The notes: a model not told the origin generated them from the sequence alone. DNA of 64,000 nt from an uncultured Flavobacteriaceae bacterium (GCA_947500385.1 CANMSA010000019.1:20008-84007), one strand, 5' to 3'; counted from the stretch's first letter, positions 1 through 9,257 are shown. Numbers and translations: made by a program.

Positions 1-1144
1 GATAGTCTTCAGGGTCATGGCCTCCATAAAAGGTAAAAAAACCTTTTCCTTTGATACCATGAATATAGCGCGCCTCCCCGTTGATCTTGTTTTCCCCCAG
101 TACCATCACCGTTGGTTTTACGATCTCCCTCTTAAAAGAGGTGGTCTGTCCCATAAACCCTTTTACCAAAGCGGTGTGGTTTTGACATAACATGGTGGGC
201 ACTGGATCCCACTTGGCAGAAAAATCCATCAACGAGAAATAGTCCGATTCCTTGGGAACATTGCCTCTCTTCGTCGTCATATCAATCGAGGAGAATTCGT
301 ATTTTAAGGGACTGCGTTCCAACAAAAAATTTCTAAACGCAAAAGTTTTGCGAAAATCGAGACGTGACTGATAATTGGCGTCCGAAGGGTCTCCATCGAA
401 CATGGGCTCGCAAATATCTATCCCATCGGCTGCCAAGGCAATATCAAAACTGTCGGTTGCAGAGCACATTGCAAACATAAATCCCCCACCGATGACATAG
501 TTTCTAATTTTCAAGGCCACCGCCCTTTTTTCTTCTGAAACCTTTTCAAAACCAAGTTTGGTCGCCAAAGCTTCGGCATTTTGTTTCTGTTCTATATACC
601 ACGGAGCCGCTCGATAGGCGCCATAAAATTTACCATACTGTCCGGTAAAATCTTCATGGTGCAAATGCAGCCAATCGAATAACACCAGTTTATCTTCCAG
701 CACTTCCTCATCATACACCGTTTCATAAGGAATTTCTGCATAGGTAAGTACCATGGTTACTGCATCGTCCCAAGGTTGGTTTCCCTTCGGGGAATAGACC
801 GCCACCTTGGGCGCCTTTTCCAAAATCACAGCTTCCTGGTTCATAGAGGGACTACTTATCCCGTCTAAAATACCTTGTGTCTGCGCATCCGATAGTACTT
901 CAAACGAGACACCCCGGATTTGGCATTCTTTGCGAATGCTTTCCCCATCGGGCAATAAAAAAGAGCCCCCTCTGTAATTCAATAACCACTGTACCTTTTG
1001 TTGTTTGGTCAATACCCAATAGGTAATACCGTACGCTTTTAAATGGTTTTTTTGCCCCTCTGCATCCATAGGTATTAATATCGATGAGGCAAAAGCAGAA
1101 ATTGAAAAAAGAATAAAGAATAAAAAGGAAAGACTTTTTTGCAT
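1..1144 (-). CDS. Exported asparagine synthetase B-like protein (3' end cut by window)
   Basis: The visible 381 codons start at ATG 1144 and run off the left edge, so the C-terminus is missing. The protein opens with a signal peptide (MQKSLSFLFFILFSISAFA). About residue 235 is a GGGFMFAMCSATDSFD stretch that looks like the nucleophile-elbow Cys of a class I glutamine amidotransferase fold. Flavobacterial relatives are usually labelled asparagine synthetase B, but I see no ATP-pyrophosphatase domain, so that name is doubtful and the function is unknown. It begins a minus-strand gene run and has its own promoter-like box at 1168-1175. Confidence 0.75.
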   Translation of the reverse strand, partial: MQKSLSFLFFILFSISAFASSILIPMDAEGQKNHLKAYGITYWVLTKQQKVQWLLNYRGGSFLLPDGESIRKECQIRGVSFEVLSDAQTQGILDGISSPSMNQEAVILEKAPKVAVYSPKGNQPWDDAVTMVLTYAEIPYETVYDEEVLEDKLVLFDWLHLHHEDFTGQYGKFYGAYRAAPWYIEQKQNAEALATKLGFEKVSEEKRAVALKIRNYVIGGGFMFAMCSATDSFDIALAADGIDICEPMFDGDPSDANYQSRLDFRKTFAFRNFLLERSPLKYEFSSIDMTTKRGNVPKESDYFSLMDFSAKWDPVPTMLCQNHTALVKGFMGQTTSFKREIVKPTVMVLGENKINGEARYIHGIKGKGFFTFYGGHDPEDY

Positions 1145-1453
1145 AGGATATTATTGTGCAGTCTATCCAAAGATATAGGAAAAATAGGAGTGTGACTGTT
1201 CAAATTTAGTTAAAGCATCGGGTTTCACTTCTCACATTCACGGCTCGTAGTCGTTTCCGTATGCAAAAATTGAATATCGAATTTTCAAAGGTCCACCATC
1301 TGCACTAAAGTCCTATCGATTCTTTACTACCGCTAATATGTTTCGATTTTTTCCTAAAGGCATGAAAATTAGCACTTCTCGTTTGCTGACAGGATTTATT
1401 TTGCTCAATCACACAGCCTTTGTTTCTATAAAAGCGATTTAACCACTTTGTCA
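1145..1453. other. Intergenic stretch between dnaB and the asparagine synthetase B-like gene
   Basis: These 309 bases lie between two minus-strand genes. Apart from the promoter box near 1170, I see no open frame, strong hairpin or repeat. No obvious terminator follows dnaB. Confidence 0.5.
1168..1175 (-). promoter_or_regulatory. Promoter -7 box of the asparagine synthetase B-like gene
   Basis: On the minus strand this reads TATCTTTG, an exact match to the Bacteroidetes TAnnTTTG -7 element, 23 bases before the ATG. A TTTG lies further upstream, but its spacing of about 25 is longer than usual, so only the -7 part is convincing. Confidence 0.4.
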
Positions 1454-3004
1454 TTAAAAAGGCACGTCGTTATCGTCTTCCGGGCTTAGCGGATCGTTCA
1501 TTGAACTGCCAAAGGCATCGTCGGCGTTCGGTAGATTTTTGGTCATGAACGGATTATCCCCATCGGCATTCATTTTCGATTGGAACTCGAAGGGTGAATC
1601 AAAATCATCCAAATTATCGAACTTACCAAGATTTCCGATGAACTTCAGCCGAATATTTTCGAGTCCCCCGTTACGGTGTTTCGCAACTATAAACTCTCCT
1701 TGTCCTTGGGTCGGCGAGCGTTCTTCATCATCCCATTCATCAATTTTATAATACTCGGGGCGGTAAATAAAGGCTACGATATCGGCATCTTGCTCAATAG
1801 CACCCGATTCCCTTAAATCGGAAAGCAAGGGACGTTTACTACCACCTCTCGTTTCTACCGCACGGGATAATTGTGAAAGGGCAATTACCGGCACGTTCAA
1901 TTCTTTTGCAAGTGCCTTTAAGTTCCTAGATATGGTAGAGATTTCTTGTTCCCTGTTTCCTCCTTTTTGGGTTCCACCTGCCGTCATTAGCTGTAAATAA
2001 TCGATAATGATCATCTTAATACCATGCTGCGAAGCCAATCGGCGGGCTTTTGCCCGTAAATCAAAAATAGAAAGTGATGGGGTGTCATCGATAAACAATG
2101 GCGCCTTTTCCAAGGCTTTTACTTTTACGTTCAATTGCTCCCATTCATGCTTTTCCAATTTCCCGGTACGCAGTTTTTCGGAAGAAAGTCCGGTTTCGGA
2201 AGAAATAAGCCTTGTTATTAATTGTACGGAGGACATTTCACAAGAAAAGAACGCCACGGGCATCCCGGAATTTACCGCCATATTTTTTGCCATCGACAAG
2301 GTAAGGGCCGTTTTACCCATACCGGGGCGCGCTGCGATAATGATCAAATCACTTGGTTGCCAACCCGAAGTAAGTTTATCTACCTTATCAAAACCGGAGG
2401 GCACTCCACTCAACCCTTCTTTGTTGGCGATTTCCTCGATTCGCTTTTTGGCTTGTATGACCAGGTTTTGTGCCGTCTCCGCGGAACGTTTTAAATTTCC
2501 TTGGGTAACATCGTATAATTTTGATTCGGCGGTATCCAGAAGATCAAAAACATCGGTGCTCTCGTCATAGGCCTCCTCGATAATTTCATTTGAAATTTTG
2601 ATTAAACTTCGCTGGATGAATTTTTGAAGAATAATACGGGCGTGAAACTCGATATGGGCGGATGAAGCAACTTTTTGGGTCAGTTTAATAAGGTAAAAAT
2701 CTCCTCCAATAGCTTCCAAACGGCCATCTTTTCGTAATTGGGAAGAAACGGTTAATAAATCGACCGGTTCCGAAGTTTCAAACAATTTGAAAATTGCTTC
2801 GTAGATAAAACGATGGGATTCTTTGTAGAACACATCGGGATGTAGGATATCTATTACTTCATCGACTCCTTTTTTATCGATCATCATTGCTCCGAGCACA
2901 ACCTCCTCTAAATCAACTGCTTGCGGCGGTATTTTTCCGCGCTCCAAGTTAATGAGCGTTGATTTATCGATTTTACGTGCACTTACCGGATCCGTTCTCT
3001 CCAT
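1454..3004 (-). CDS. dnaB: Replicative DNA helicase DnaB
   Basis: This hexameric 5'-3' helicase unwinds DNA at the replication fork and recruits primase. The N-terminal DnaB domain covers roughly residues 25-130. The RecA-like ATPase domain shows Walker A AARPGMGKT near residue 225, a Walker B-type MIIIDYLQLM near 335 and the SQLSRAVE and R-finger regions after it. The acidic, Asn/Asp-rich tail is usual in this phylum. The open frame extends upstream to a TTG at 3022, but ATG 3004 (MERTDPVS) is the better start. The length of 516 residues is typical. Confidence 0.97.
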   Translation of the reverse strand: MERTDPVSARKIDKSTLINLERGKIPPQAVDLEEVVLGAMMIDKKGVDEVIDILHPDVFYKESHRFIYEAIFKLFETSEPVDLLTVSSQLRKDGRLEAIGGDFYLIKLTQKVASSAHIEFHARIILQKFIQRSLIKISNEIIEEAYDESTDVFDLLDTAESKLYDVTQGNLKRSAETAQNLVIQAKKRIEEIANKEGLSGVPSGFDKVDKLTSGWQPSDLIIIAARPGMGKTALTLSMAKNMAVNSGMPVAFFSCEMSSVQLITRLISSETGLSSEKLRTGKLEKHEWEQLNVKVKALEKAPLFIDDTPSLSIFDLRAKARRLASQHGIKMIIIDYLQLMTAGGTQKGGNREQEISTISRNLKALAKELNVPVIALSQLSRAVETRGGSKRPLLSDLRESGAIEQDADIVAFIYRPEYYKIDEWDDEERSPTQGQGEFIVAKHRNGGLENIRLKFIGNLGKFDNLDDFDSPFEFQSKMNADGDNPFMTKNLPNADDAFGSSMNDPLSPEDDNDVPF

Positions 3005-3114
3005 ACCAGCGAAAATATACAATTAACCTTAAGTTAACATGGCCAAGGCCACTTGCGATATCAACAGCTCATTCACAATTGGCCTGTTGATAAGTTACGA
3101 TTTTGTGTTGACAA

Positions 3115-3150
3115 CAAAAAAATTCCGGAAATGAATGTTTCCGGAATTTT
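3115..3150 (-). terminator. Rho-independent terminator of accA
   Basis: A perfect 12-base stem (AAATTCCGGAAA / TTTCCGGAATTT) with a six-base loop lies 23 bases after the accA stop. On the minus strand it is followed by a run of T. Confidence 0.85.
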
Positions 3151-3172
3151 CTCATCTTGATAAAAAGGCGCT

Positions 3173-4126
3173 TTAGCCATTAAAAACACCCATGTCATCA
3201 TATTTCGTCATACGAGTTGCTACCAATTCTTTTGGTGATAACTTTTTAAGACGCTCAAAATGGGTCGTAATTTTGTTTTTTACAATTTGAAAGGTCTTCT
3301 CTCGATTTGCATGTGCCCCACCAGCAGGTTCCCGCACGATCTCATCGATCAGTTTCAGTTTTTTCATATCCGTAGCGGTCAATTTTAAAGCATCTGCAGC
3401 GATTTCCTTGTATTCCCAGCTTCTCCAAAGGATGGAAGAACATGATTCCGGGGATATGACCGAGTACCACGTATTCTCTAACATGAGTACCACATCGCCT
3501 ACTCCAATTCCCAAGGCACCGCCCGAGGCCCCCTCTCCTATAATCGTAACGATAATGGGTACCTTTAAGCGGGTCATCTCCAAAATGTTGCGTGCAATGG
3601 CCTCTCCTTGGCCGCGTTCTTCGGCCTCTATTCCTGGATAGGCACCTGGTGTATCAACAAAACAAACAACAGGAATACCAAACTTTTCAGCAGATTTCAT
3701 TAAGCGCAATGCTTTCCTGTAGCCTTCAGGGTTGGCCATCCCAAAATTGCGGTACTGCCGCGTTTTGGTATTGAATCCTTTTTGTTGCCCGATAAACATA
3801 TAGGTCTGGTCGCCTATTTTTCCCAGTCCCCCGATCATGGCCTTGTCATCCTTTACATTACGATCGCCATGTAGTTCTAGGAAGGTATCGCCACAAATGG
3901 CCCGAATATAATCAAGTGTATAGGGGCGATTCGGGTGTCTTGAAAGTTGTACCCGTTGCCATGCGCTTAGATTCTTATAGATGTCCTTTCGGGTCTCTGC
4001 AAGTTTTTGTTCTATTTGTTTGCATGTTTCACTGACGTCTACATCGCTCTCCTGCCCAATAATCATGCATTTATCTAACTGCTCTTCCAGTTCTTTGATC
4101 GGCAGTTCAAAATCCAAATATTCCAT
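3173..4126 (-). CDS. accA: Acetyl-CoA carboxylase carboxyltransferase subunit alpha
   Basis: AccA pairs with AccD to transfer the carboxyl group from biotin-BCCP to acetyl-CoA, giving malonyl-CoA for fatty acid synthesis. The full-length 317-residue protein has the N-terminal helical segment ([16 protein letters not shown]) and the crotonase-like core with the oxyanion motifs [10 protein letters not shown] and [11 protein letters not shown]. The gene has a promoter-like box before it and a strong terminator after it, so it is probably expressed on its own. Confidence 0.97.
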   Translation of the reverse strand: MEYLDFELPIKELEEQLDKCMIIGQESDVDVSETCKQIEQKLAETRKDIYKNLSAWQRVQLSRHPNRPYTLDYIRAICGDTFLELHGDRNVKDDKAMIGGLGKIGDQTYMFIGQQKGFNTKTRQYRNFGMANPEGYRKALRLMKSAEKFGIPVVCFVDTPGAYPGIEAEERGQGEAIARNILEMTRLKVPIIVTIIGEGASGGALGIGVGDVVLMLENTWYSVISPESCSSILWRSWEYKEIAADALKLTATDMKKLKLIDEIVREPAGGAHANREKTFQIVKNKITTHFERLKKLSPKELVATRMTKYDDMGVFNG

Positions 4127-4157
4127 TGTTCATGATAGGTTTAGTTCTTTAAACGAA

Positions 4158-4165
4158 CAAAGATA
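4158..4165 (-). promoter_or_regulatory. Promoter -7 box of accA
   Basis: The minus strand reads TATCTTTG, an exact TAnnTTTG match 32 bases before the accA ATG. It sits in the short gap after the EamA gene stop at 4171, so accA need not depend on read-through. No clear -33 TTG is visible. Confidence 0.45.
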
Positions 4166-4170
4166 AAACT

Positions 4171-5070
4171 TTATCGAGAACCCTTATCCTTGTTTTTCAA
4201 CTTCCCGTTATTTTTAATCATCCCATTGGCCAAAACGGTTCCTAGAATAACGAACGTTCCCACATAGAACATAGGGGTCATTTTTTCATCTTCCCCAAGA
4301 AATAGAAATGCGAGGATAATACCGTACACCGGCTCTAGATTCACCGTCAGCATTACCGTATAGGGAGACAGGTATTTCATTACTTTCACAGAAGCGATAA
4401 AGGCATAGGCGGTACAGACCGAGGCCAATAAAAAAAGGTAGCCCCAGTCGCTTATTGAAAGCTGAAAGAAGTCAAGGGTAAAACCGCCCGAACCCAACTG
4501 ATATATCGAGAGCATTATCACCCCTGTCGACAGTTCGTACAAGGAAATAACCGAGGGTTTATGCGTTTGTACCAATTGCCCATTGATCAGGGAGAAAATG
4601 GCCGCCAAAAAAGCGGAGAACAAAGCAAGTAAGATGCCGTTGGCGTATTGTGTCTCGACCCGAAAGATAATTGCAAGCCCGATCATAACGATCGCCCCAA
4701 ACAAAAGTTCGTACCAAAGCATTTTTCTTTTGTACCAAAAAGGCTCCAAAATCGCCGTAAAAAACGCCCCAGTTGACATTGTTGCCAACGCTACCGATAC
4801 CGTAGACACTTTTATTGCCTCGAAAAAAGTCACCCAATGCAAGGCGATGACGCCTCCTGCAAGTAAAAGGGTGTACAAGGTTTTATTCGAAACTTTTAAG
4901 GGAACTCTTCGGAATACTACGAACGCAAAAATCAATATAGCGGCAATAAGCATTCGGTACCATACCAGCGGTAATGCGGCTATGGTAATCAGTTTGCCCA
5001 ACACTGCGGTAAAGCCCCAGATAAAGACTATCAAATGAAGATGCGCGTAGTTGCGCACTTTGGTGGTCAT
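4171..5070 (-). CDS. EamA-family (DMT superfamily) transporter
   Basis: This 299-residue inner-membrane protein shows about ten hydrophobic segments arranged as two EamA repeats (around residues 8-140 and 150-285), the normal length for the drug/metabolite transporter superfamily. The second repeat carries the usual conserved SPYTVMLTVNLEPVYGIILA segment. It probably exports a metabolite or amino acid; the substrate cannot be read from sequence. It lies between the LptF/LptG gene and accA on the same strand. Confidence 0.9.
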   Translation of the reverse strand: MTTKVRNYAHLHLIVFIWGFTAVLGKLITIAALPLVWYRMLIAAILIFAFVVFRRVPLKVSNKTLYTLLLAGGVIALHWVTFFEAIKVSTVSVALATMSTGAFFTAILEPFWYKRKMLWYELLFGAIVMIGLAIIFRVETQYANGILLALFSAFLAAIFSLINGQLVQTHKPSVISLYELSTGVIMLSIYQLGSGGFTLDFFQLSISDWGYLFLLASVCTAYAFIASVKVMKYLSPYTVMLTVNLEPVYGIILAFLFLGEDEKMTPMFYVGTFVILGTVLANGMIKNNGKLKNKDKGSR

Positions 5071-5136
5071 GGCAGTACCTTTTTTACGGAATCAACATCC
5101 CTACCTATAACAAGATAGGACGGGCCGGAGTACGTT

Positions 5137-6216
5137 TTATCGCTTCGCATTTTGTAGCAGGTAAAACGCCAATATTCCGAAAATTACATTTGGAATAATT
5201 ACGGCCAAAATTGGTGAAAAACCGGCCTGTTCGGCCAAGGTACCAAACACCTTATCAAAGAAAATGAAAATAAAGGCTACAAATATACCGAAGGCCAGGT
5301 TGACGCCCATACCTCCCCTACGTTTAATGGAAGATACCGCCACTGCGATGATCGTTAAGATAAAGGCGCTTACCGGTAGTGCCCAGCGTTTATATTTTAC
5401 CAGCTTGTAGGCATTGATGTTCGAAGCTCCTTTGCGTTGCTGGTTGGCAATAAACTCGTTCAATTGAAAAAGGTCTTTGGTCTCCGCGGCATACGAAACC
5501 GGTGTTAGGTCATTGATATCAAATGCAAACAAGGTATCGAGTCGTCTTTTGGTTTCCATTACCTCCCTATCCCCCAGAACTTTCCTTTTTTTATACGAGG
5601 TAAGCCGGTACGAAGTATCTTTCGGCACCCATCTAATATTCGCGGCAGAAATCTTAAAATCGAGCGTATTGTCCTTGTTAAAACGTTCAAAGGTGAAATT
5701 GTAGCCAATTTGTCGTTTGGGGTCAAAACTACTCACATAAATAAAGTCGGTAGCGTTCAGCTGGGTAAAAATATTGGTGGTTTCACGATCTTGCTTCCCC
5801 CTTTTTAAATACTTGTACTTGAATTCATTGAATCCTGCACTGGCCTTCGGCACGATAAACATGGCCATAAAGAACATAATCACTGCTATGATCGAGGCGC
5901 CGATAAAATACGGGCGTAAAAAACGACCAAACGAAACGCCCGAGCTTAAAATAGCCACTATCTCGGTATTGCTTGCCAATTTCGAGGTGAAGAAAATAAT
6001 GGAAAGAAAAAGGAAAATCGGAAATAAAAGACTTCCTATGTAGAGGGTGAAGTTGCCGTAATAAATAAGGATTTCATTCAAGGGTGCCTCATTGTCGATC
6101 ATCTTACCAATCTGCTCGGCAAGATTCGCCATAATTCCTATGGGAATGAACAACATGATCATCACCGCAAAAGTGATCAGATAGCGCTTAAGAATGTACT
6201 TGTCTAATATTGTCAA
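5137..6216 (-). CDS. LptF/LptG-family permease
   Basis: This is a YjgP/YjgQ-type membrane component of the lipopolysaccharide export ABC transporter, which moves LPS from the inner membrane to the periplasmic bridge. The 359 residues show the family layout: three N-terminal membrane helices (residues about 10-125), a periplasmic jellyroll-like domain (130-265), then three C-terminal helices (270-355). It starts three bases after the tgt stop, so the two are one transcript. LptF and LptG cannot be told apart here. Confidence 0.92.
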   Translation of the reverse strand: MTILDKYILKRYLITFAVMIMLFIPIGIMANLAEQIGKMIDNEAPLNEILIYYGNFTLYIGSLLFPIFLFLSIIFFTSKLASNTEIVAILSSGVSFGRFLRPYFIGASIIAVIMFFMAMFIVPKASAGFNEFKYKYLKRGKQDRETTNIFTQLNATDFIYVSSFDPKRQIGYNFTFERFNKDNTLDFKISAANIRWVPKDTSYRLTSYKKRKVLGDREVMETKRRLDTLFAFDINDLTPVSYAAETKDLFQLNEFIANQQRKGASNINAYKLVKYKRWALPVSAFILTIIAVAVSSIKRRGGMGVNLAFGIFVAFIFIFFDKVFGTLAEQAGFSPILAVIIPNVIFGILAFYLLQNAKR

Positions 6217-6219
6217 AGG

Positions 6220-7350
6220 TTACAATCGTTTATCCATTTGTTTCACCATCATCGATTTCCAACTGGCAAAATCTCCGGCTAAAATATGTTTTCTCGCCTC
6301 GCGAACCAACCAAAGGTAAAATCCGAGGTTATGAATGGTGGCAATTTGTTTTCCCAAATACTCGTTTGCGGCAAACAAATGACGTAGGTAGGCCTTGGAA
6401 TATTCTCGATCAACAAAAGTGGTCCCCATTTCATCGATCGGAGAAAAATCATCTTCCCATTTTTTGTTTTTAATATTGATGGTACCGTGCGCGGTAAATA
6501 ACATCCCATTGCGCGCATTTCTGGTGGGCATCACACAATCGAACATATCAACGCCCAAGGCGATATTTTCCAAGATATTGATCGGCGTACCGACCCCCAT
6601 TAAATACCGTGGTTTATCCCATGGCAAGATGTCACAGACGACTTCTGCCATGGCGTACATCTCCTCTGCCGGTTCCCCAACCGACAGCCCCCCTATCGCA
6701 TTGCCCTCTGCCCCTACACCAGCAATATACTCCGCAGATTGCTTTCGCAAATCGGTATAGGTAGATCCTTGCACAATGGGAAAAAAGGTTTGTTCATAGT
6801 CATATTCAAACGGTGTCTTTTTTAAATGTGTGATACACCGCTCAAGCCAACGATGCGTCATGTGCATCGACCGTTTCGCATAGTTATACTCACAAGGATA
6901 CGGCGTACATTCGTCAAAGGCCATGATAATATCGGCGCCGATCACCCGCTGAATTTCCATGACATTTTCGGGAGTAAACATATGCATGGATCCATCGATA
7001 TGGGATTTAAACTTCACCCCCTCTTCTTTGATCTTGCGATTGGCCGAAAGGGAATATACTTGGTACCCGCCGCTATCTGTCAAAATATTTCGATCCCATC
7101 CCATGAACTTGTGCAAACCACCGGCTTGCTTTAAAATAGGGGTTTTGGGCCTTAAAAAAAGATGGTAGGTATTCCCCAGAATAATATCAGGATTGATTTC
7201 CTCTTTAAGTTCTCGTTGGTGTACCCCTTTTACCGAAGCAACGGTGCCTACTGGCATAAAAATCGGGGTTTCGATCGTGCCATGATCAGTAGTCATGGTT
7301 CCCGCGCGCGCCTTGCTTAGAGGGTCTGATTGTTGTAAGGTGAATTTCAA
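6220..7350 (-). CDS. tgt: Queuine/preQ1 tRNA-ribosyltransferase lacking the zinc cysteines
   Basis: Tgt swaps guanine 34 for preQ1 in GUN-anticodon tRNAs. The 376-residue TIM barrel is full length, with the catalytic Asp regions DSGGYQVYSL and AFDECTP, the GGLSVGE loop and the MPTRNARNG motif. The C-terminal zinc site, usually C-x-C-x2-C plus His, reads DEMGTTFVDREYSK and has no cysteine, although the later TIHNLGFY is present. I believe this loss is shared by other flavobacteria, but could not check. It leads an operon with the LptF/LptG gene. Confidence 0.96.
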   Translation of the reverse strand: MKFTLQQSDPLSKARAGTMTTDHGTIETPIFMPVGTVASVKGVHQRELKEEINPDIILGNTYHLFLRPKTPILKQAGGLHKFMGWDRNILTDSGGYQVYSLSANRKIKEEGVKFKSHIDGSMHMFTPENVMEIQRVIGADIIMAFDECTPYPCEYNYAKRSMHMTHRWLERCITHLKKTPFEYDYEQTFFPIVQGSTYTDLRKQSAEYIAGVGAEGNAIGGLSVGEPAEEMYAMAEVVCDILPWDKPRYLMGVGTPINILENIALGVDMFDCVMPTRNARNGMLFTAHGTINIKNKKWEDDFSPIDEMGTTFVDREYSKAYLRHLFAANEYLGKQIATIHNLGFYLWLVREARKHILAGDFASWKSMMVKQMDKRL

Positions 7351-7368
7351 TGGCTCTTATTATGAGGG

Positions 7369-7376
7369 CAAAGATA
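7369..7376 (-). promoter_or_regulatory. Promoter -7 box of tgt
   Basis: The minus strand reads TATCTTTG, an exact TAnnTTTG element 18 bases before the tgt ATG. A weak CTT lies 19 bases upstream in place of the -33 TTG. Confidence 0.45.
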
Positions 7377-7377
7377 A

Positions 7378-7599
7378 TCAACTGCCTTCTAGAAGTTCCT
7401 TAACAAAAAAATAAAGTTCTTTTTTGATGGGCCTAACACGGCTTTGTCCGTTATCAGATTCCTGATGGTGCTGCTCTTCCCTATCTGTCGTGCTCATCGT
7501 GCGCACCAGTTCGTCCTGTTCCTCTTCAAGGATTTTCAGCTCCAAGGTATCTGTAGCCGTGTTTAAGAACGTAACATTTAAAATGAACCGATAACAAGC
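7378..7599 (-). pseudogene. Probable gene relic upstream of tgt
   Basis: A 73-codon frame, bounded by stops, ends with RVRPIKKELYFFVKELLEGS. It has protein-like composition: a beta-strand-like start (YRFILNVTFLNTATDTLELKIL) followed by an acidic, Gln/Glu-rich middle. There is no ATG at its start; the only internal ATG would give a 45-residue protein. It overlaps the tgt promoter box. I do not recognise the family and read it as the 3' end of a decayed gene; it could also be chance. Confidence 0.3.
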
Positions 7600-7987
7600 C
7601 TAGATTTAGTGGAGTTGGTAAAAACGGGGAAGCCTTCATAGGGGACTACCTTCCACCTATTTTTAGGTGCCGTTTTTAAAACACCTGTATTTTTGAACAA
7701 ACCATTTTTCTCACCTAAAATCCCATTTATTTCTCAAAAAGCCCACTTATAACTATTGGGGGCTACCTCTGTAGACTTACGTACTATTTTTACTTCTAAG
7801 TTAATTAAGCGACGGTTCAAATCATTTTATCGGTAGTATTTATCTAGGAAGTTCAATCATAGAGAATAGTGACAAATCATCATTCAAGTTCTCACTGAGT
7901 TGAATTACATGTTTTATAATATCATAAATGAATAACCATTTTTTGTGTAACAAATTTTTATCAATGATAATGTCTAAACTCTAAATT
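7600..7987. promoter_or_regulatory. Upstream region of the fascin-like gene with CACCT repeats
   Basis: This gene-free stretch holds a perfect inverted repeat, CACCTATTTTTAGGTG, at 7654-7669. Further CACCTG and CACCTA copies follow within about 60 bases. They could be operator half-sites or the remains of a terminator. No TAnnTTTG box is evident and no open frame of note is present. Confidence 0.25.
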
Positions 7988-8869
7988 ATGATTAAAAACT
8001 ATTTAAAATTTTCAGTCTTCAGTTTACTTGTAATGTGCATCGGTACTGTTTTTACTTCTTGCGAAAGTGAATCAATCGACGAATCGAGCCAGGAAACGGA
8101 CCTTTCGGAAGAAAGCGAAAGTTTTACGGCAGAAGTGAATCTTAAGGCGGCAGTCTCTTCAAAATTAGTGGCGCTATATGCTACCCGCAATGGCACCTAC
8201 ATTAGTTCTGAAAATGGCGGTAACGTAACCTGTAATAGAAAAGAGGTAGGTCCGTGGGAAACAATCACAATGATAACTTGGAATGATGGAAAAGTATCGT
8301 TTAAAGGTAATAACGGACTATTTCTTTCTGATGAAAATGGCGCAGCGAACATAAAGTTTAATAGAAAAAAAGCCGGATTATGGGAGAAGTTTACTTACAA
8401 TGGAAGCACCATTACCAGGAATGGGGTGTCTAATTTAAATGGTAGCAATACCAATGTCAACTTTAATGGGGGCGTATATTGGGACTTTGATATTATCGAA
8501 TTGGGAACAGATATTGCATCTGAAAAATTGGTCGCATTGTATGCTACCCGTAATGGTACCTACATCAGTTCTGAAAATGGGGGCAACGTAACCTGTAATA
8601 GAAAAGAGGTAGGTCCGTGGGAAACAATCACAATGATAACTTGGAACGATGGAAAAGTATCGTTTAAAGGTAATAACGGACTATTTCTTTCTGATGAAAA
8701 TGGCGCAGCGAACATAAAGTTTAATAGAAAAAAAGCAGGATTATGGGAGAAGTTTACTTACAATGGAAGCACCATTACCAGGAATGGGGTGTCTAATTTA
8801 AATGGTAGCGATACCAATGTCAACTTTAATGGGGGCGTTTATTGGGACTTTGATATTATTGAATTGTAG
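7988..8869 (+). CDS. Lipoprotein with two near-identical fascin-like beta-trefoil repeats
   Basis: A signal peptide ends in a lipobox-like FTSC with Cys25 as the likely lipidated residue. A short acidic Ser/Glu linker follows, then two 114-residue repeats (residues 59-172 and 180-293). Each has the TRNGTYISSENGG, CNRKEVGPWETI and NGLFLSDENG signatures of fascin/actin-crosslinking-like trefoils, which in bacteria commonly bind carbohydrate or sit on secreted enzymes. Nothing enzymatic is present, so a surface binding role is inferred. It stands alone between core genes, with relics on both sides and its own terminator. Confidence 0.7.
   Translation: MIKNYLKFSVFSLLVMCIGTVFTSCESESIDESSQETDLSEESESFTAEVNLKAAVSSKLVALYATRNGTYISSENGGNVTCNRKEVGPWETITMITWNDGKVSFKGNNGLFLSDENGAANIKFNRKKAGLWEKFTYNGSTITRNGVSNLNGSNTNVNFNGGVYWDFDIIELGTDIASEKLVALYATRNGTYISSENGGNVTCNRKEVGPWETITMITWNDGKVSFKGNNGLFLSDENGAANIKFNRKKAGLWEKFTYNGSTITRNGVSNLNGSDTNVNFNGGVYWDFDIIEL
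8162..8866 (+). repeat. Tandem intragenic duplication, 2 x 342 bp
   Basis: Unit 1 is 8162-8503 and unit 2 is 8525-8866, separated by 21 bases. Long stretches are identical at DNA level, including silent positions. The few differences cluster near the start of each unit and one turns an Asn into an Asp codon. This points to a recent duplication or ongoing gene conversion. Confidence 0.9.
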
Positions 8870-8893
8870 TCAATAAACTCCTTACACTAATAC

Positions 8894-8931
8894 AAAAGCC
8901 CTCTTAAATTACATACGTTAAGAGGGTTTTC
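8894..8931 (+). terminator. Rho-independent terminator of the fascin-like gene
   Basis: The stem CCCTCTTAA / TTAAGAGGG is extended by an A-run and a T-run with one bulged G. It has a ten-base loop and lies 25 bases after the stop codon. Confidence 0.8.
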
Positions 8932-9017
8932 TACAAAATAACCCGAACACAGGTGCCACCGGGTCTTGGTGCTTACCCTACCTATACCTGCCCCGTGCGT
9001 TTTTCCCCCTGCGATGT

Positions 9018-9180
9018 TCATTTCATATTCCACCCGATAATTAGGTCGGCGAGAATCGCTTCTCGTTCATCTTGCTTAAGCATGAAGACCTCGGTATACA
9101 GCGCTTTGTAGCGTCCACTGGTGATAGACTCTTTCGATAGGCGAGCCTACTTCATGCATCATAAAAGGGAGGATCTTGCC
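9018..9180 (-). pseudogene. Probable frameshifted gene relic before transketolase
   Basis: On the minus strand two adjacent frames read like pieces of one protein. The upstream piece contains LGKILPFMMHEVGSPIERVYHQ-like sequence that soon hits a stop. Shifted by one frame, the second runs GRYKALYTEVFMLKQDE to EAILADLIIGWNMK and a stop at 9018. Neither has a credible start of its own. I do not recognise the family. With the relic at 7378-7599 it suggests the fascin-like pocket is a site of gene turnover. Confidence 0.28.
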
Positions 9181-9206
9181 CAGTTAATAAGTTGTAATAA
9201 CTAGCC

Positions 9207-9237
9207 TTGCCTACCCAAAAGATTGCCCCTATTTTTG
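9207..9237 (+). promoter_or_regulatory. Promoter of the transketolase operon
   Basis: TTG at 9207 and TATTTTTG at 9230-9237 are 20 bases apart, matching the Bacteroidetes -33/-7 arrangement. Transcription would start near 9244, which rules out a start codon at 9207 and supports ATG 9258. Confidence 0.6.
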
Positions 9238-9257
9238 AGCATCGAAAAAATAAATTC

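Noticed and set aside
9207..9257. Extended start for the transketolase N-terminal subunit
   Set aside because: The codon at 9207 is the TTG of the promoter; the transcript would begin after it.
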